NCBI RefSeq assembly: GCF_013373865.1
Contig: NC_050471.1
Coordinates: 22,275,464 to 22,339,463 of the forward strand
Source: Monomorium pharaonis
Taxonomy: Eukaryota > Arthropoda > Insecta > Hymenoptera > Formicidae
Reading direction: 5' to 3'
Length of the DNA stretch: 64,000 bases
Position 1 is the stretch's first letter. The number at the start of each line of letters is the position of its first letter. Under the pieces are notes generated by a model. That model had not been told where the DNA came from, did no database searches, and saw only the letters and a list, made by a program, of their open reading frames with translations. Positions 12,931 to 26,390 of this stretch are shown here, one piece after another. Position numbers and translations under genes: made by a program.

Positions 12931-13037
12931 ATTTAGTATAAATTTACATTGTTGTTGTAACGTTTAATTCAATTGTATGTCATATAGACATACAATTGAA
13001 TTAAACGTTATAACAACAATGTAAATTTATACTAAAT
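12931..13037. repeat. Near-perfect 107-bp palindrome
   Basis: Two 51-bp arms (12931-12981 and 12987-13037) are exact reverse complements except for one position (G versus A in TTGTTGTAACG/TTGTTATAACG). The spacer is 5 nt, ATATA. One mismatch in 51 bp implies a recent origin or continuing gene conversion. A transcript would fold into a 51-bp hairpin, long enough in principle for Dicer. It could also be a palindromic MITE or a product of template switching. No target-site duplication is obvious at the outer ends. No gene lies within it. Confidence 0.95.
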
Positions 13038-14152
13038 GATATACAGTTGTCAATAATGTAACTCTCCCTCTCTCTACATTTATCTGAAATATAAACCTTT
13101 TAACTTACAAATTCCCCGAATAAAGCACATGTTCAGAAGTGAAACAGCCTGATGAACAGTGTTCAGGCGGAATTGTCCGTAGAAACAGTAGGCAAGCTGT
13201 TGAACGCCCAGAAGAGGCGAGTGGGGTCAGGGAAGGATTCAGGATATATCTCTCTCCACGCTTTCGATCCGTTTGGGATTAATCTGGGTTTAATTGAATT
13301 CGAAGCAAACATGGAACAGGGCGCTTCGATGCTTGCGCAAACCTTGGCCGTGCCCGGCTGGATAAATATGGCGCTGTGTGTGGCGACCTTAAGGTATTAA
13401 TCGTCAAACAACCTGTGTAGGCTATGCAGGAGCCGATTAGAGCGCTATGATGCGATCGCTCGTTGATTATGAACCTTTACCGCGCGATAACCCGTCGAGT
13501 ACGCGGGTTATCGGCTGACTATACGTTCCTTCTACAGCATAATGCCGTGTAAATTGCTCCTATGCTAAATTGTGTTAACCATTGTACCTGCTAAACTAGA
13601 TATCTACACGTTATGGACCACCTGTTTTGTATCTTTGAAGCTTCAGAATGGGCAAAGTAATATTCGATTTAAATATTAAATGTAATGACAATGAAAATGT
13701 AGATAACGTTATTCTACGGTGTAACAAATTATTACAAAGAAGTGAAAGAAAATGTTATTTCACTGTTCTCATTGTTCAATATTTCTTTTCGTTATATAAA
13801 ATATCCTCTCTTCTATTTCTTTTCGTATTTTTAATGTACATACTACATATTTTTTCAAAAGAAGAGAGCGCACAAGGATCCAGATAATTTCGTAACTCAC
13901 GCTCAAATGCCGCTATAAAACTCAAGTTCACGTAAGTGGCTTTAAAAATTGACAAATGCTTGTTCCCGCGTCGCGCGGACAAACTAGATTCTGTTAGGAC
14001 TCACGCGGGGGAACAGTGTATTCATTTCTATGTATGTACATGTAACCTCCGGAAACCCAACACGCACCCCGGTTTGCGCGCTATTAGGACGGGTCGGCAG
14101 TTCGTATACCGACTGGTATATTAGTAAAAGGGCGTCGCGCGACACCATACGC

Positions 14153-14167
14153 GGGGGGGGGGGGGGG
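14153..14167 (+). repeat. 15-G homopolymer
   Basis: Fifteen consecutive G residues, an unusually long G run for eukaryotic DNA and prone to slippage and sequencing error. It lies about 90 bp upstream of the C-rich quadruplex-type motif at 14254-14288. Confidence 0.9.
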
Positions 14168-14253
14168 AAACCACAGAGAAACGTGGCGTCGCATCCGTGT
14201 ATTATGTGTGTGTACATAAGGCACGTATGCCGGCAACGAATAGAATTTATCCG

Positions 14254-14288
14254 CCCCATTCTACCCTCCGCCGCCCCCCCCTCCCCCC
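14254..14288 (-). other. Predicted G-quadruplex motif (minus strand)
   Basis: On the plus strand four C-runs (4, 3, 8 and 6 bases) are separated by loops of 6, 7 and 1 bases. The minus strand therefore fits G3+N1-7. With the 15-G run on the other strand at 14153-14167, this makes a local cluster of G-run motifs on both strands. Confidence 0.6.
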
Positions 14289-16524
14289 GTCATCCTTCTG
14301 TTGCATCACGCCGTAGTTCGATTCAGATAGCCTCTCCGCTCGGCATATTAAATTTATGGTATGCACGCTGCGCATTACTCATCCTCTGCCATGCATATGC
14401 AAGCTGGATTCTGCAAAGGAGCCGAAAGGGCCAAAGGGATACTGCGTGTTCTTCTTTCCGTGCCGTCTTTCCACGTGCCTAAATTCTCCGTCGTAATACT
14501 CCTTTTCCTCCCTTTATTTCGTCCAGCCCCGTCGTTGCGGAAGATAAATCCCTTTCTAGCCAGACGTTCCGTGACTCCGGGAAATATTACCTTCTTAGGT
14601 TAATTTAGCACGCGCGCAAATAAAGTCGGCAAACGTGCGCGAGACCGTATTGATACAGCCAGAAAAATAGGAGCAATAACTCAATACGGCGAAAACAATC
14701 TTCCAATCCTTTTCTTTATATATAAAAATACTTTAGTATAAAAATTTAAATGGTTATATTGCAATTTGGAGAGAGAGAGAGAGAATAAGATGATTCACGT
14801 TTATCTTACATTGTAAATTAAACTAAATTTAACTTGAACTTATAACATACTTATTTTACAAAAATAAATTTCCAACGTCAGAATAAGACTTGATTATTTC
14901 CTTTCATATATTTTATTTTTCTAGACTTTTTTAAGTCAGGAATATATTTGTATCTAAAGTATTCTTTTAATTTTAAATATCATGATTAATCTTAAAATAA
15001 GCGCAAGAAAAGTCGATTGCATAAAGCGGATATAAAATGAAATAACGGTGATATATTCCTTTTTTATTATCTCCGGTCTTAATCTGTGAATCGAAGATTA
15101 GCCGTTCACGTCGATGATAATAACTCAGCAAATGGCTTCTTCGTTCCGCGATTACCGGAAATTTGCGGAAGAAAAGCAGAAAGGGTGATCGAACATGGCG
15201 GAAAGGGGTAGAATGGAAGATTGGTCCGAGGAAGCGAAGGGTCGAGCCGAGCAGAAAAGGAGTAGAGGGGTCAACGGATACCAATGCCCTGAGAGTGTTT
15301 CCATCTTCGTCCAACAACTAACAAGTGCGCGCCAGTCAGCGGTTTTTATAATTGGCCGGAAGTAGTTCAATTACGGAAGCATGACGCCGCCGGCTGAGCT
15401 CTCCTTCACTTTGAGAGCTTTCTCTCGCTCTCTTTCCTGTTCCATCTCTCCCTTTTCGACGCTCCTCCTCCCCCCTTTTCTCTTTTCTTCATGCTTTTTG
15501 CGTTCACCTACTCCATTACCACCAATGCCACCGTCTCGTCACTGTCAACGTCGCTATTGCGAAGATATATGTCGTAAGGACAGATGAATAATCAGGATAT
15601 AGAAGTCGAGTCTAGAACCGTGAGATGAGAAAGATGCTTATTTGAAATGCCCACTTCCTGTCAAATATATAGGCACCTGTCGCGTCGTTTTTTTTTTTTT
15701 ATTGTCTATTGTATTTTTTACAGAATAAATAAGAGAAAAACCAAAAACCTTAAAACAGCTTGGACTGATAGCATTTGTGTTATTACGAACATTCCTCAAA
15801 CTTCTGATGTTTCAGAATTTTTTTATAATTCTTAAGCAGACATAGAAAATATCTGCAATAAATATGTTTAGCACTCCCGTAACATAAATTCGAAATTCTA
15901 TATTAACATTCTGATATTGTCAAATAATTAGAAACCTATGCATAACTTAGGCGCTTAAGCCGCAGCGAGAGATCCTTTATAGCCGCATACCTCAGCCGCA
16001 GACTTATGAAGCTCGAAAGCTTCGGGCGATTATGAATGCTTAAATTTTCAAACACGTTTCCCCATTGATACCCTCGGTTCGTACCGATCCTTAAATTCCA
16101 GGAGCAGCCTTATTCGCAATTCCTCTCATCCAGGGCTCTCGACAAATACGCGTTCCGAGAATATATCTGTTCGTCGTCCCTCGATTAAGGCCAAGACAAA
16201 TGGAAGCGGATGTCGGTCGGAAATTAAAATCTCGAGGACGAGCCCCTCGTTAAGCTGCCGACGCTCTCACGCTGGTCGTTTTCGACTGCGGTTCGAGTTC
16301 GATCGCTCGAAAAACCAGCGGCAACAGTTCGTCCACCAAAAGGAGCACTGTACTTCATTAATGTCGCGTCGCCATTACGGAATTATGGAAGGGTCAGTGC
16401 ACTCGTTTCTTGCACCCCCCTCTATTCAGTTTCTTATAATATATTATCTGCTCCATCTACCTTGCATTAAACCATATTGCGTATCTACTATTTCATATTT
16501 TACTCATTATCAACTTTTTATATC

Positions 16525-16546
16525 ATATTCCCTTTAAAGGGAATAT
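16525..16546. repeat. 22-bp perfect palindrome
   Basis: ATATTCCCTTT followed directly by its exact complement AAAGGGAATAT, with no spacer. It could be a cruciform or dimeric binding site, or chance in AT-rich DNA. Confidence 0.9.
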
Positions 16547-19500
16547 TCAAATGTAGATATGTAACGTATGGCAAATCCTTATTATTTTATTCAGATTAAG
16601 CAAATGCCGATATAAGAGCATCATGAGGGTGACTCATATTTTCCTTCGTATTTTGCCTACATATTCATAAGCGAAACGTTGATCGTGTTATGCACGACTT
16701 CGCTTGTTTTTCGTGGTGCATAAATTTTCTTTGACAATCTCGGAAGTGGGTCAACGAACGAACCATAAAAAAAAAAAGGAAAAACCCACAAAACAAAAAG
16801 TGCGCGCTTCCAGTTTTCTATTTTCTAATTTTTTAGCTGATATGAGTGGCAATACTTCGACGGCTATTCCGTCAAAACGTTAGTCAATTCATTTTTCTCC
16901 AGTCTTAACGAGCGTGTAATTGCTTTTTAAATTGATTAAGGGATGATCGATCGAGTGATAGCAAACAAGCAGTGCCTCCGCTCGTCCATCAAACCTTGCT
17001 ATATGAGAATGAGAATGAAATTTATATTATATTTATATAATTCTTTCATCATACCACTCTTTTTATATACCTTACATTTTGTTACATTTATTTTCTTTTC
17101 GATTATAATGCAATATAATATAAAATACATTATATAAATATGAAGCAATAGCATTTGACTCGTAACATAAAATCGTTACGACAATGTAATTTCGTAAACT
17201 TTCGAAATAACGATTTCTAAAGTCTTGTGAAGAATAATAATGTTTGGATAATACATTTGCACCAGTGGTCCATAATTATTTAACATTCGTTAGGTATTGT
17301 CGAAGTAATTTAATGAACGACCTATTTCACAACGAGCGCGATTCGAAGGAAAACGCGAGCGTAATTACGGCAAAATGGGAAAATTAAATATTGCCGCTCG
17401 ACATGGCGTTCTCACTCGCGACTCGGACATAAATAACGTTGCGTAACAAATTAAGCTTTTTCAGAATCCCACGGGAACATCGTCATCCCTCGTAGTTCAA
17501 TGACAAACAGAGGAGGGCACTAAACTCGATTTAAAAAATTCTCGGTAGTCAATATACAATATTGTATTATATAATCCGATAAAAAAAGTCTCATAAAATA
17601 TAAAGTCTTAAATACATAACTTCATTATAAAAATTTGAGATGTTACAACACATTTCTGAATATTATTATATTTTAATTAAAACATTTGGTATTAATTAAA
17701 TTTTTGCATTCAGAAATTTAACACTTTTTCACCTTCCAAGATTCGTTTCTGATTCTAACATATTTGAAAATTCTTGTTTCAAAACAAATATAAAATTTAA
17801 TTAAGTAAAAATTACCTCTGTTATATTTTTCTAAATCTTCAAAAATAATTTTAAATAACAAAAAAGTTATTGATTCTAGAAATAACTTAAATTCTTATAA
17901 GCCAATTTCTTCATTACAAATTTAATAATTTTTGACCGAATACAATGAAATGGAAATTTATAAATCACATATTTCTCAAAACCTTGTAAATGATTGTATA
18001 TTGAAGTATTAGAATGTCTCTTAAATATAAAACTCACAAAAGCATTAAGCAGCGACACATTAGATGTTGCAAGGTGACTAAGATGCAATCGTTGAGAAAA
18101 GGGCGAAGGGTTGGGAACTAAAGGGAAAAATAAGATTGCAACTAAGCGATATTCTATGCAAGATGGCCGGGGAAATATTAAAGAGGAGAAAGCCGAGACT
18201 CTCGCGTCCTTTACTCCTCGCCGCCTACTTAATTCCCGTCTCATCTCTTTTACCATCGCCCTCATCCCTTACTCGGCTCCACCCTTCTCGTGGCTTCATC
18301 CTCATCAGTCTTCGTCGGACCATTCTTCGCGACAACCTAACCACTTTTCTTTCCCCGTCGAGCATCAGAAGTCTTACGAGTCCTGACGATTCATTCATCA
18401 TTATCTCGACACCCTTACATTCCCCCACGGCACGTGATGTAAATATCCCAAGGTGCGAAACAAAACTGATAGTCGATCACGAATCCCCGACTTCTCGGAG
18501 ATATATTTAAAAATTTGTTTAATGTAGAGCGACAAAATATCATCCATATAATACGAGTTTATCTGTCATTTCGTATTACGTTACACATATTGTACACATA
18601 AATACATTTTTTTTTACGGATATAACAGAGTGACGCGCACGTTATACTCCAAATGTGCATAATTTTATTTCAGACATGAATATTTAAACTAAATATTTTA
18701 AGACAAAAGAAAATGCAAAACAGTATATTGTATATAACAAAGAAGAACATTACAAACTCCCTACAGTGAGTGAATTTTACATTGTGCAACGCAGGCATTA
18801 GGTTCCTTGTGAGGAGTGGTTTTCGTTACGCCATGAAATTTCAGTGCGACTCAGCTCGACCTTTCCTTTCCTGAATTTTCGCAATAATGCGGAGCTAGCC
18901 AACGTTAGCCGCCAAGGAGGATGCGAAGATCGAATTTGCTCACGTTCGTTGAGAGCTTTCACAGTCTTTGGTATATTCTTCGAGATGAGAATTTTACGTT
19001 TCGGCTGAACTTTGAAAGATATTTTTAGCATAACTTTTATAATAAGCATTGCCATTGAGAATAATTTATGGGACGATTTATACTTGTCTTCGATCAAGCG
19101 ACCCGACGCGTCGGTGCAAGAAACACCCTCTCGACAACACTGTCGCCGTTGATCCTGGAATTTCAAGCAGCAGAAAAGGGCTGGAGAAGTTTTCCCCTTT
19201 TTCCAAGCAAGATGGGGAATGACACGGGACTGTTGTATCGGAACGTCGTTAAACGGCAGTTGGCGTTCATCTTGCGGGAGCTGTCTGGCTAGTCGGCTTT
19301 TTCCAGCCGACCAGCGTGGAGTAAGAACCGGGAAGGAAAGTTCAGCAAGTAATATAACGCCGCAGGCTACGAGAAGGGGAACGTCCGAACATGCGATTTA
19401 TCTCGAAACTTGGCGCGTCGAACTCGACGGGTGTTGGTATCATTGCGAGCCTTAGGTGGGGGAGGCGGGAGGAGGACCGGGTGAGCGCAAGTTCCATGGT

Positions 19501-19963
19501 GGTACTCCCTATTTTGAGGTCAGTTTGCAACTTTACGCTGGTGGGAAGGTCCAACAAGCGGCGCGACCGAGAGACCAACTTCAGGATGAATCGTCCCCCA
19601 GGAATTCACTCTATCTATTTTGCTTTCCCATCTCTCTCTCCCTCTCTCTCTCTCCCCTACTTCCCTCTCTTCCTCTTTCGCGAAATTTCGGAATTCCAAT
19701 CGACGAAACTCAGGAATCTTCAAAACATCTTTGATCCCTTTTCCAGTTACATCGATGTCAAGTTTCATTGACCTATGAAGTAACATTTTTAAAAGCTTCG
19801 CAAATTTCTGTTTCGTCGAATTTTAATATATCAACGATAACTTAATTTCCGTTAATTAATATCGTCTAATTTTGCTCGTGGAGCTGAATTTTTGAGACAA
19901 GAATCACGCCAGAAGGACACGCGTTCGATAAAGTAGAGTACGATGATTGCTGACTTCGACAAG

Positions 19964-19975
19964 ATGGCGGTAAGT
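19964..19975 (+). other. ATG next to a splice-donor consensus
   Basis: ATGGCG at 19964-19969 is followed directly by GTAAGT. The start context CAAGATGG is favourable. This arrangement would suit a first coding exon ending after two codons. No promoter or matching downstream exon can be identified, and donor-like hexamers are frequent in 64 kb, so this is a weak candidate only. Confidence 0.12.
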
Positions 19976-22900
19976 CGGGGCCGAGGAAATCGATGCAATC
20001 GTAGACAGATTGAAAAGTTCGCACGATATTGAAACCTCACCCTCATCTCTTCTATACATCCCTCCGTCCTCGTATTCTAATATTCTTCGCGGTATTCCCC
20101 GTGGGAGGTGCGTAAATGTACGTGTGCATGAGTGCGCGAAAGAAGTTGGAGGGAAATGTAGGCCCGAGACGGGCGGAGAATGAGAAAAGACGCTTTCGTT
20201 CTTAAGGACGATAACGCAGAGGTCGAGCGACGGGACGAAGAATGCGCCTGCATACGCTCAAGGATAACAATAGCGAGATTCTATCGGGCATCGAAATGCC
20301 GATGGGGGAGTCTCGGGGGTTTTGGCATGCCAAAGATTCGTGCCGTAAGAATCTAAAAAGGATCCAAACGCGTAGAAGTTTAGGAATTTAAACAGGACTG
20401 GAAGACAACATTATGTTTGAGAAATCTAGAAGTGTTTCACTAAAATCATTGATATTAAGAGATCTTTTACGAAACGAGTCGACTTTCAAACGTTTAGGTA
20501 TTCACGAATTATTCTTGAGGCTATCGATACTTCAAACCATCTAGTTCATTTGTTAATTCCTAAATTCTAAATCCCTGGAATCTTTTGCGCGCTCAGATCA
20601 GTTATGTCATTAAATTTGAAGGAGGGATCTGTTGATTTGTTTCCTTAGCGCCTGTAATTAGGAAATTGTTCTTTCACGCCGTTCACACGTAAACCACATA
20701 CACGCAGCCATATCTTCATTTATAAAAATATTTTCCGGTAAAAGAGTTTCAAAGAATCCCCGTGTTTTCGTCCGGCACAATACGAGCTTAACGAGATTGG
20801 TTTTGGCGGCTGACGTGAACGAATAGCTGGAGTTACATTCAGTTACACGTACTCGCAGAGCTTCTGCAACACGAACCCGAATTGCGTGATAGATTCCATC
20901 CTGTCGACGATAGACCATTGCGCCTTTATTAACTCTTCACCACTTGAAACCCCAAGCTCGACAAGTGAAACCCTCGTCGTCTCTTTGCTATATGTATTTT
21001 ACATTGCACGTCAATTTTCGATAACCCCTCTCGAAAATTAATCGGACCTCCGCGAGTTCCCTTTAATGTAAATTTATACTAGTCCAATCGAGGTAAACGC
21101 GTGAAAGAATAGGAGAGCAAATGAAATTTTGCCACGAGAATCTAATGTAAAATAAGTAAGTCTTGAATAATCTCATCTTAACGTCGTCTCCGAAAAAATT
21201 CCTGAAAATATTTTCACGGTGAAAATAGAATTTTTTCAAACGAAATTCAGATTTTTGCTTAAATAAATAGAGACTGAAAGGATTAACGCAGCGAGGGAAT
21301 AAATGTCGCGTGTTTGCGTGCACGTATAACGAGTGGTCGATAAAGTACACTGGATGCGCGATAAGCAAAGGGCAAGAGCCGCACACAATGGGATGAAGTC
21401 TCTTGGAAATATTATTCATGTAAACTTTGCTTTAGGAATTTTTAATTAGCATGATAATTAATATACTCTATCATTTCTTCCATATATAACAAAAATGCTA
21501 CTTATCGTTACTCATTATTATCCTTATTATTATTACTATTATTGTACTATTGTTAATTATATTTTTTGTTATAATTGCTATATTAGTGTAAATTTTTATT
21601 CTTATTTTAACATATTCTTAATAATTATTTATTATTACTGTTTTTAAAAGCTGAAAGATACAAAAATTCTATTCTATTATTACCGCTTTAATTGCACATT
21701 ATTGATTTTCTCCACAAAATCGGAATGTAGTTATTTAAAATGAACATCCAGTTACTTCAATTGTTATTAACATCGCTTGCAAATGAGTAATTAAATTGTG
21801 TAATTATCTTTAATTCCACATTCTATATAAAATATATTCGGGTCGTATGCGAACGAACAAGCACGCCATATGCTATACAAGTATTTCGCCCGCCTAACGC
21901 AATAAAAGACATGTCGTCCAATTCAGAAAGTTTCATCTGTCCGTCGCGTGCACCGTAGATGAAAATTTAATATAAAAATTTGTGCAGCACAATGTCGGCT
22001 GCTGCGCCAGCTCTCGGCTACTTTTGTAGAAAGCAGAAAGACAGGAAAAACTCGTGTTATCGCTCCAATACAGCGTGTCCAAAAAGAATTACACCGCAAC
22101 AATCAGCCAATTTGGATTCTTCAAATTATGAAATGTCGAGCCTTTAAATTACGAGAGAAAGAAAATTTTTTTAAGAGTTCCTAGTTTTCTAAACGTTTTT
22201 AATATTATTTTTTAAATTCCTCTCGAAGGCTGGAACTTAAATTTCTGGGATACCGATAATTCTGGTACAATTGGACCGAGTGGCTTTACATGGTCCGGTC
22301 TTTGAATACCAGATTTCACGTACATTTCACCCTTGTAGCCTCCAATCCTCATGGCCTTTGATCCTCAAACCTGTTTTGGCCGGAAGGATCCTTCTTGCGA
22401 CATACGCATCCATATGTATGTCCTTTGTAAACTCGGCGTCTCCGTATAGCGCGTCGTAAAATCGTTTAGGGACGGACGAATTCTTTCTCTTTGCAGGACA
22501 CCACGAGAGATAGGAAGTGAGAAAACGTCCGGGTGGTCGTGAAAAAATTGCGAAAATATTTCATACCCCGGTCGAGCGAGATTGCGACCGGAAGGAACAA
22601 CACGAAGAATGGAGGATTCGCACACATCCTAACAGGGGAAAAATGCGCGCAGAATATACGAATCAAAAAAATATCTGATTAGAAGCCACGCAAAAAATAT
22701 AGCGAAAGCTAATAAATCAGGCAAAATCTAACTTGAATTTTCACAAACAAAATACCTTTTATAAATAATGCAATTTTCTAAATAAATATTTGCGGAATCA
22801 TTAATTTTTAATATTAATATTTATACACAGAACGGTTATTAAAAATAAGTTATATAAAATTAATAAGTTATTAAAATTCTTGCGAGTTTTAAATTTTAAA

Positions 22901-25900
22901 TTTTCAAATCTTTTGTCCTTATATATAAAAGATAAAAACTTTTAAAGGAAACTCTGAATTATTTAAAACAAAATTTTTCAATGTTTAATCCTTTATATTT
23001 GTAATAAATTATATTTTAATCCTTACTTTGTAAATTCATAACTTTTAAAAATATAAATTTAATATCAATTTTGATCTAACAATTTCTGATTAAAATTTAA
23101 TATAATTTTACATATCTCTTTTTATATTTTTTTCATATCCAGCTTAAAAATTTCTTACACTTTAGGTTCAAAAACCATAGCTCTCAAGTCCTTGGCACCT
23201 TGTCCATTTAAAGAAGAATACGTATTCAATTCTTTTCGCAAAAACGCGACCCATAAATTCAACGGGAATAAAAAAGAGGTATGACGGAACACACAAAGTG
23301 CATCGAGGCGAGCATCTGGGATAGTTCGCAGCTGCGAGATGTGTAAGTGTGTCTCGACAGAAAACGTTCTCATTAATATTTCGCACCGCCGGCTACCGGA
23401 AGAGACGTTGCCACCCCCATGCACAACATATAATTCCCCTCATATATTTGCGCCACCCGGTATATCTATCTCGCACCATGGGGCATTTCTCATTGACACC
23501 GAGAAAAGAGGAAACGAAAAGATAGACGGGAAGAAAGAATGTGATGGAATAAAAAATGTGACACGGGCACTACAAGTGCTGAAAACAAATTAATTATTAG
23601 TGCTGATAAAAAAAGAAGAATGTAAAATTACTTATAAAGTAATTAACAAAATTTGTGCATCTAAGCAGATTTATAGATTTTAAAATTTTCTGGACTAATC
23701 AATTTATTTAAAAAATACTTATTTTGTACACATATATTTTTATATGTATATTGATTTATTATACATTAATTTAACTATTATGTTTACTTCATTTTATTTC
23801 TATTATAAATTAGTTTATGCTATAATCCATCGTTTATACGATGATTCATGTGTATTTGATTATATTTAATGCAAAGTAGAGAGTTATTGCGTTTATTAGA
23901 CTTATGTCTAATTTATTATACACAATATAATCAATGAAAATAATGGGATGACAGAAGAAGATGAAGAGCTGGAGAAAGGATGAAAGCGGGCTCTTTCACG
24001 TCGGACTCGACGCATTTGTTGCGGCACCTTCCATCCCCCTTTTTTTGTATCCTCTTGTCTGCCATTTTCGCATTCTTCGCTGGGAAAGCAGCAACGGCTG
24101 CAGGATCGCCGGAAACCACGACCACGTATAGCGAGAAGCGACAGCCTGTTTTTCATGCAGTTTCCCCGTTTTGTTTGCTCGCGGCATCGCGCCCCACACG
24201 ATTCTTTTCCACCCCCCGGTGTCCGTCCTCCAAACCGCCGCCGGAGAAAAACGTCTCTCCGAGCATGAGAATTTAAGGGCACCACGTCCCCTGCGACCTC
24301 CATGTGAACGTGGCAGGTAAAGGAAAGAGGAGATACTGAAAAAAATGGTACAATGTAAAGACTACGTTAACTAATGTACTAATGTAATCTTCTGGGCACT
24401 ACCGGTGGCTGAGAATTTACATAAAGATTTTATTTTAAAAGCAACTGTATACCATACGAGAAAGTGCAATGGTAACGTAGGAACATTTAATTTTACGTAC
24501 AATAATGTAAAATAAAGTTTTATTTCAACATATCAAAGCAGAGACTTTTTTAATTCTCCCTTATAAATTTAATTAAATTAAATTCTCCCTCTAAATTTCC
24601 AAAATCTCTGTGAATCTTTACCGCTCTGCATTTCCGTTAAAAACTTCCGGGTTCTCAAACATTCGGATGCTCGAATTTTTCAATCTTTGATTCCGCAACA
24701 ACTTTTGTAAAATTTACTCATCCTTTCGTCTCCATGCTCTGCCGAAACTTTTCTTGCATCGGCTCTCTAACGCGTTGCACATCGCCGAAATCTTCTCAAT
24801 TCTTCAGACATACGGAGAATCTTGGGCTTTAAAATAGATAATTGTCATTCGTGCGCGAAGACTCTTCCCCGTCGACGGCACGAGCTTCAACTGACTCACG
24901 TTTAATGCAGAGACGCGTGGTTAACATGGTGCCGCGCGTTTTATAATAAATTCTGATAATAAGCGCTGTATATTTGCAACGCGGCTGAGAATATAAATAC
25001 GCCGGGCGTCACCTTCCTACTTTCGCGAAGCGCGGAAAAGCCGAGCTGACAAATAATTCTCATACGTCGCGTCGCGCGACGAAACTCGCAGTGTATTTTC
25101 CCGAGAATACAGCGGAGAATTCAAGGAACACGCTTTTCCCTCGCTCCAAACACGTTGATGCGACATGCTAAATGTTCCTTAACAATTCTCATCCGCCAAA
25201 GCAAACTCGGTTCTGAAATATATAACACATTCTGCTTTCTAAAATTAACACGATTTCATAAATTTACTCTACAGTTAATTAATTTCATTTGCTCTTCATA
25301 CTGTTTTTAATTTTTTAAGTTACCGACGTATTATTAATCCACTTTTATTGCATGCTATAATTTTATGCAGATTCTAATTTTTTTTTTTTGTTTTTCTTTT
25401 TAATTCCGCACGATTGCGCAGTAAGAGTCCGCATTTGTAAATTTTGTCGAGAATGTCACCTCGCTCGCCGGAATAAATTTTTGAAAATTTGTATTATCGG
25501 ACAGACGGACAGTTTAAAAAATGATATCGATTTATCTTACGGATATGTGATTCGAGTGGGTATCGACGTATATATTAATTTTTCATTCAGCAAATGACGG
25601 AAAACGACAATCATGAATATTTCGTTCGAGTGCATAATACATCGATAGTGCATTCATGTTGCTCATGTCAGTTTGTACGCGTGGATGCGCGTCGTTGCCG
25701 ATCGGAATAATGATTCAATGTATGATTTTTCATTATTTTATCCCTATAATTGGCATTAGTCGTTACGCGAATTATTGCGAGTTATTAAAGAATATTTAAA
25801 CTACATTACTATTTAATACTGAAATACATCAGTGGGTGACAGGGCATATTTGACCTTCTTTGCATTCGGGGGAATTTTAATGAGAATGAATAAATTATGA

Positions 25901-26364
25901 ATGAATAAACAATGTGAATATTAACATTTTTTTTGTTATGAATTACCGGCGATACGAGTACGTGATAAAAAGATGCGAAAATGTGAACAACGTTTGCTGC
26001 ACAATAAAGCACCATTAATATCTTTAGGAAATGCGCGGCACTTTTACAGGGATGTAAATTACGAAGCAATTTCCGAAGAGCAATTTTTTCCCTCACGTTA
26101 CCGACTTTTTTGATCGCTCCTGGCCCTCGAAGCGAAGCGGAGAAGAGAATGCAGCGCGCCATTTTGTGTCGCTCGACATAACTAATGGTTTCTCTATTTC
26201 TACCTCGCGGATGCCCTATCTAACGTTATTCCGTTTCTCCAATTATGAGAGTACAACTGCGATTAAATCACAGCTTAACGTTGTTCAAATATACATTTAT
26301 TACAAATGATATATCTACGATAATAATATTATTGGTTTAATAATAATAATGATAAAATAAATTA

Positions 26365-26390
26365 ACACACATACACACACACACACACAC
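26365..26390. repeat. (AC)n microsatellite
   Basis: An AC dinucleotide run of about 13 units with one AT interruption near its start. Simple-sequence repeat. Confidence 0.9.

Larger units (their letters stand above)
13038..22000. other. Gene-free stretch with CpG-rich patches
   Basis: I see no supportable gene. CpG-rich patches lie near 13960-14650, 15160-15560, 16130-16380, 18110-18490 and 18800-20320. AT-rich DNA lies between them (14700-15060, 17500-18060, 21420-21840). Simple sequence includes a (GA)8 run at 14769-14784, a 15-G homopolymer at 14153-14167 and C/T-rich DNA at 19625-19680. Short frames overlap one another on both strands in the GC-richer patches. A 10-bp GC-stem hairpin lies at 13485-13513 (9-nt loop) and the 14-bp palindrome TTTGGCATGCCAAA at 20321-20334. 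Confidence 0.6.

Noticed and set aside
22069..22100. TACAGCGTGTCC, similar to the end of the 43951-44320 MITE
   Set aside because: Only about 11 of 12 bases match and no opposite end is present nearby.
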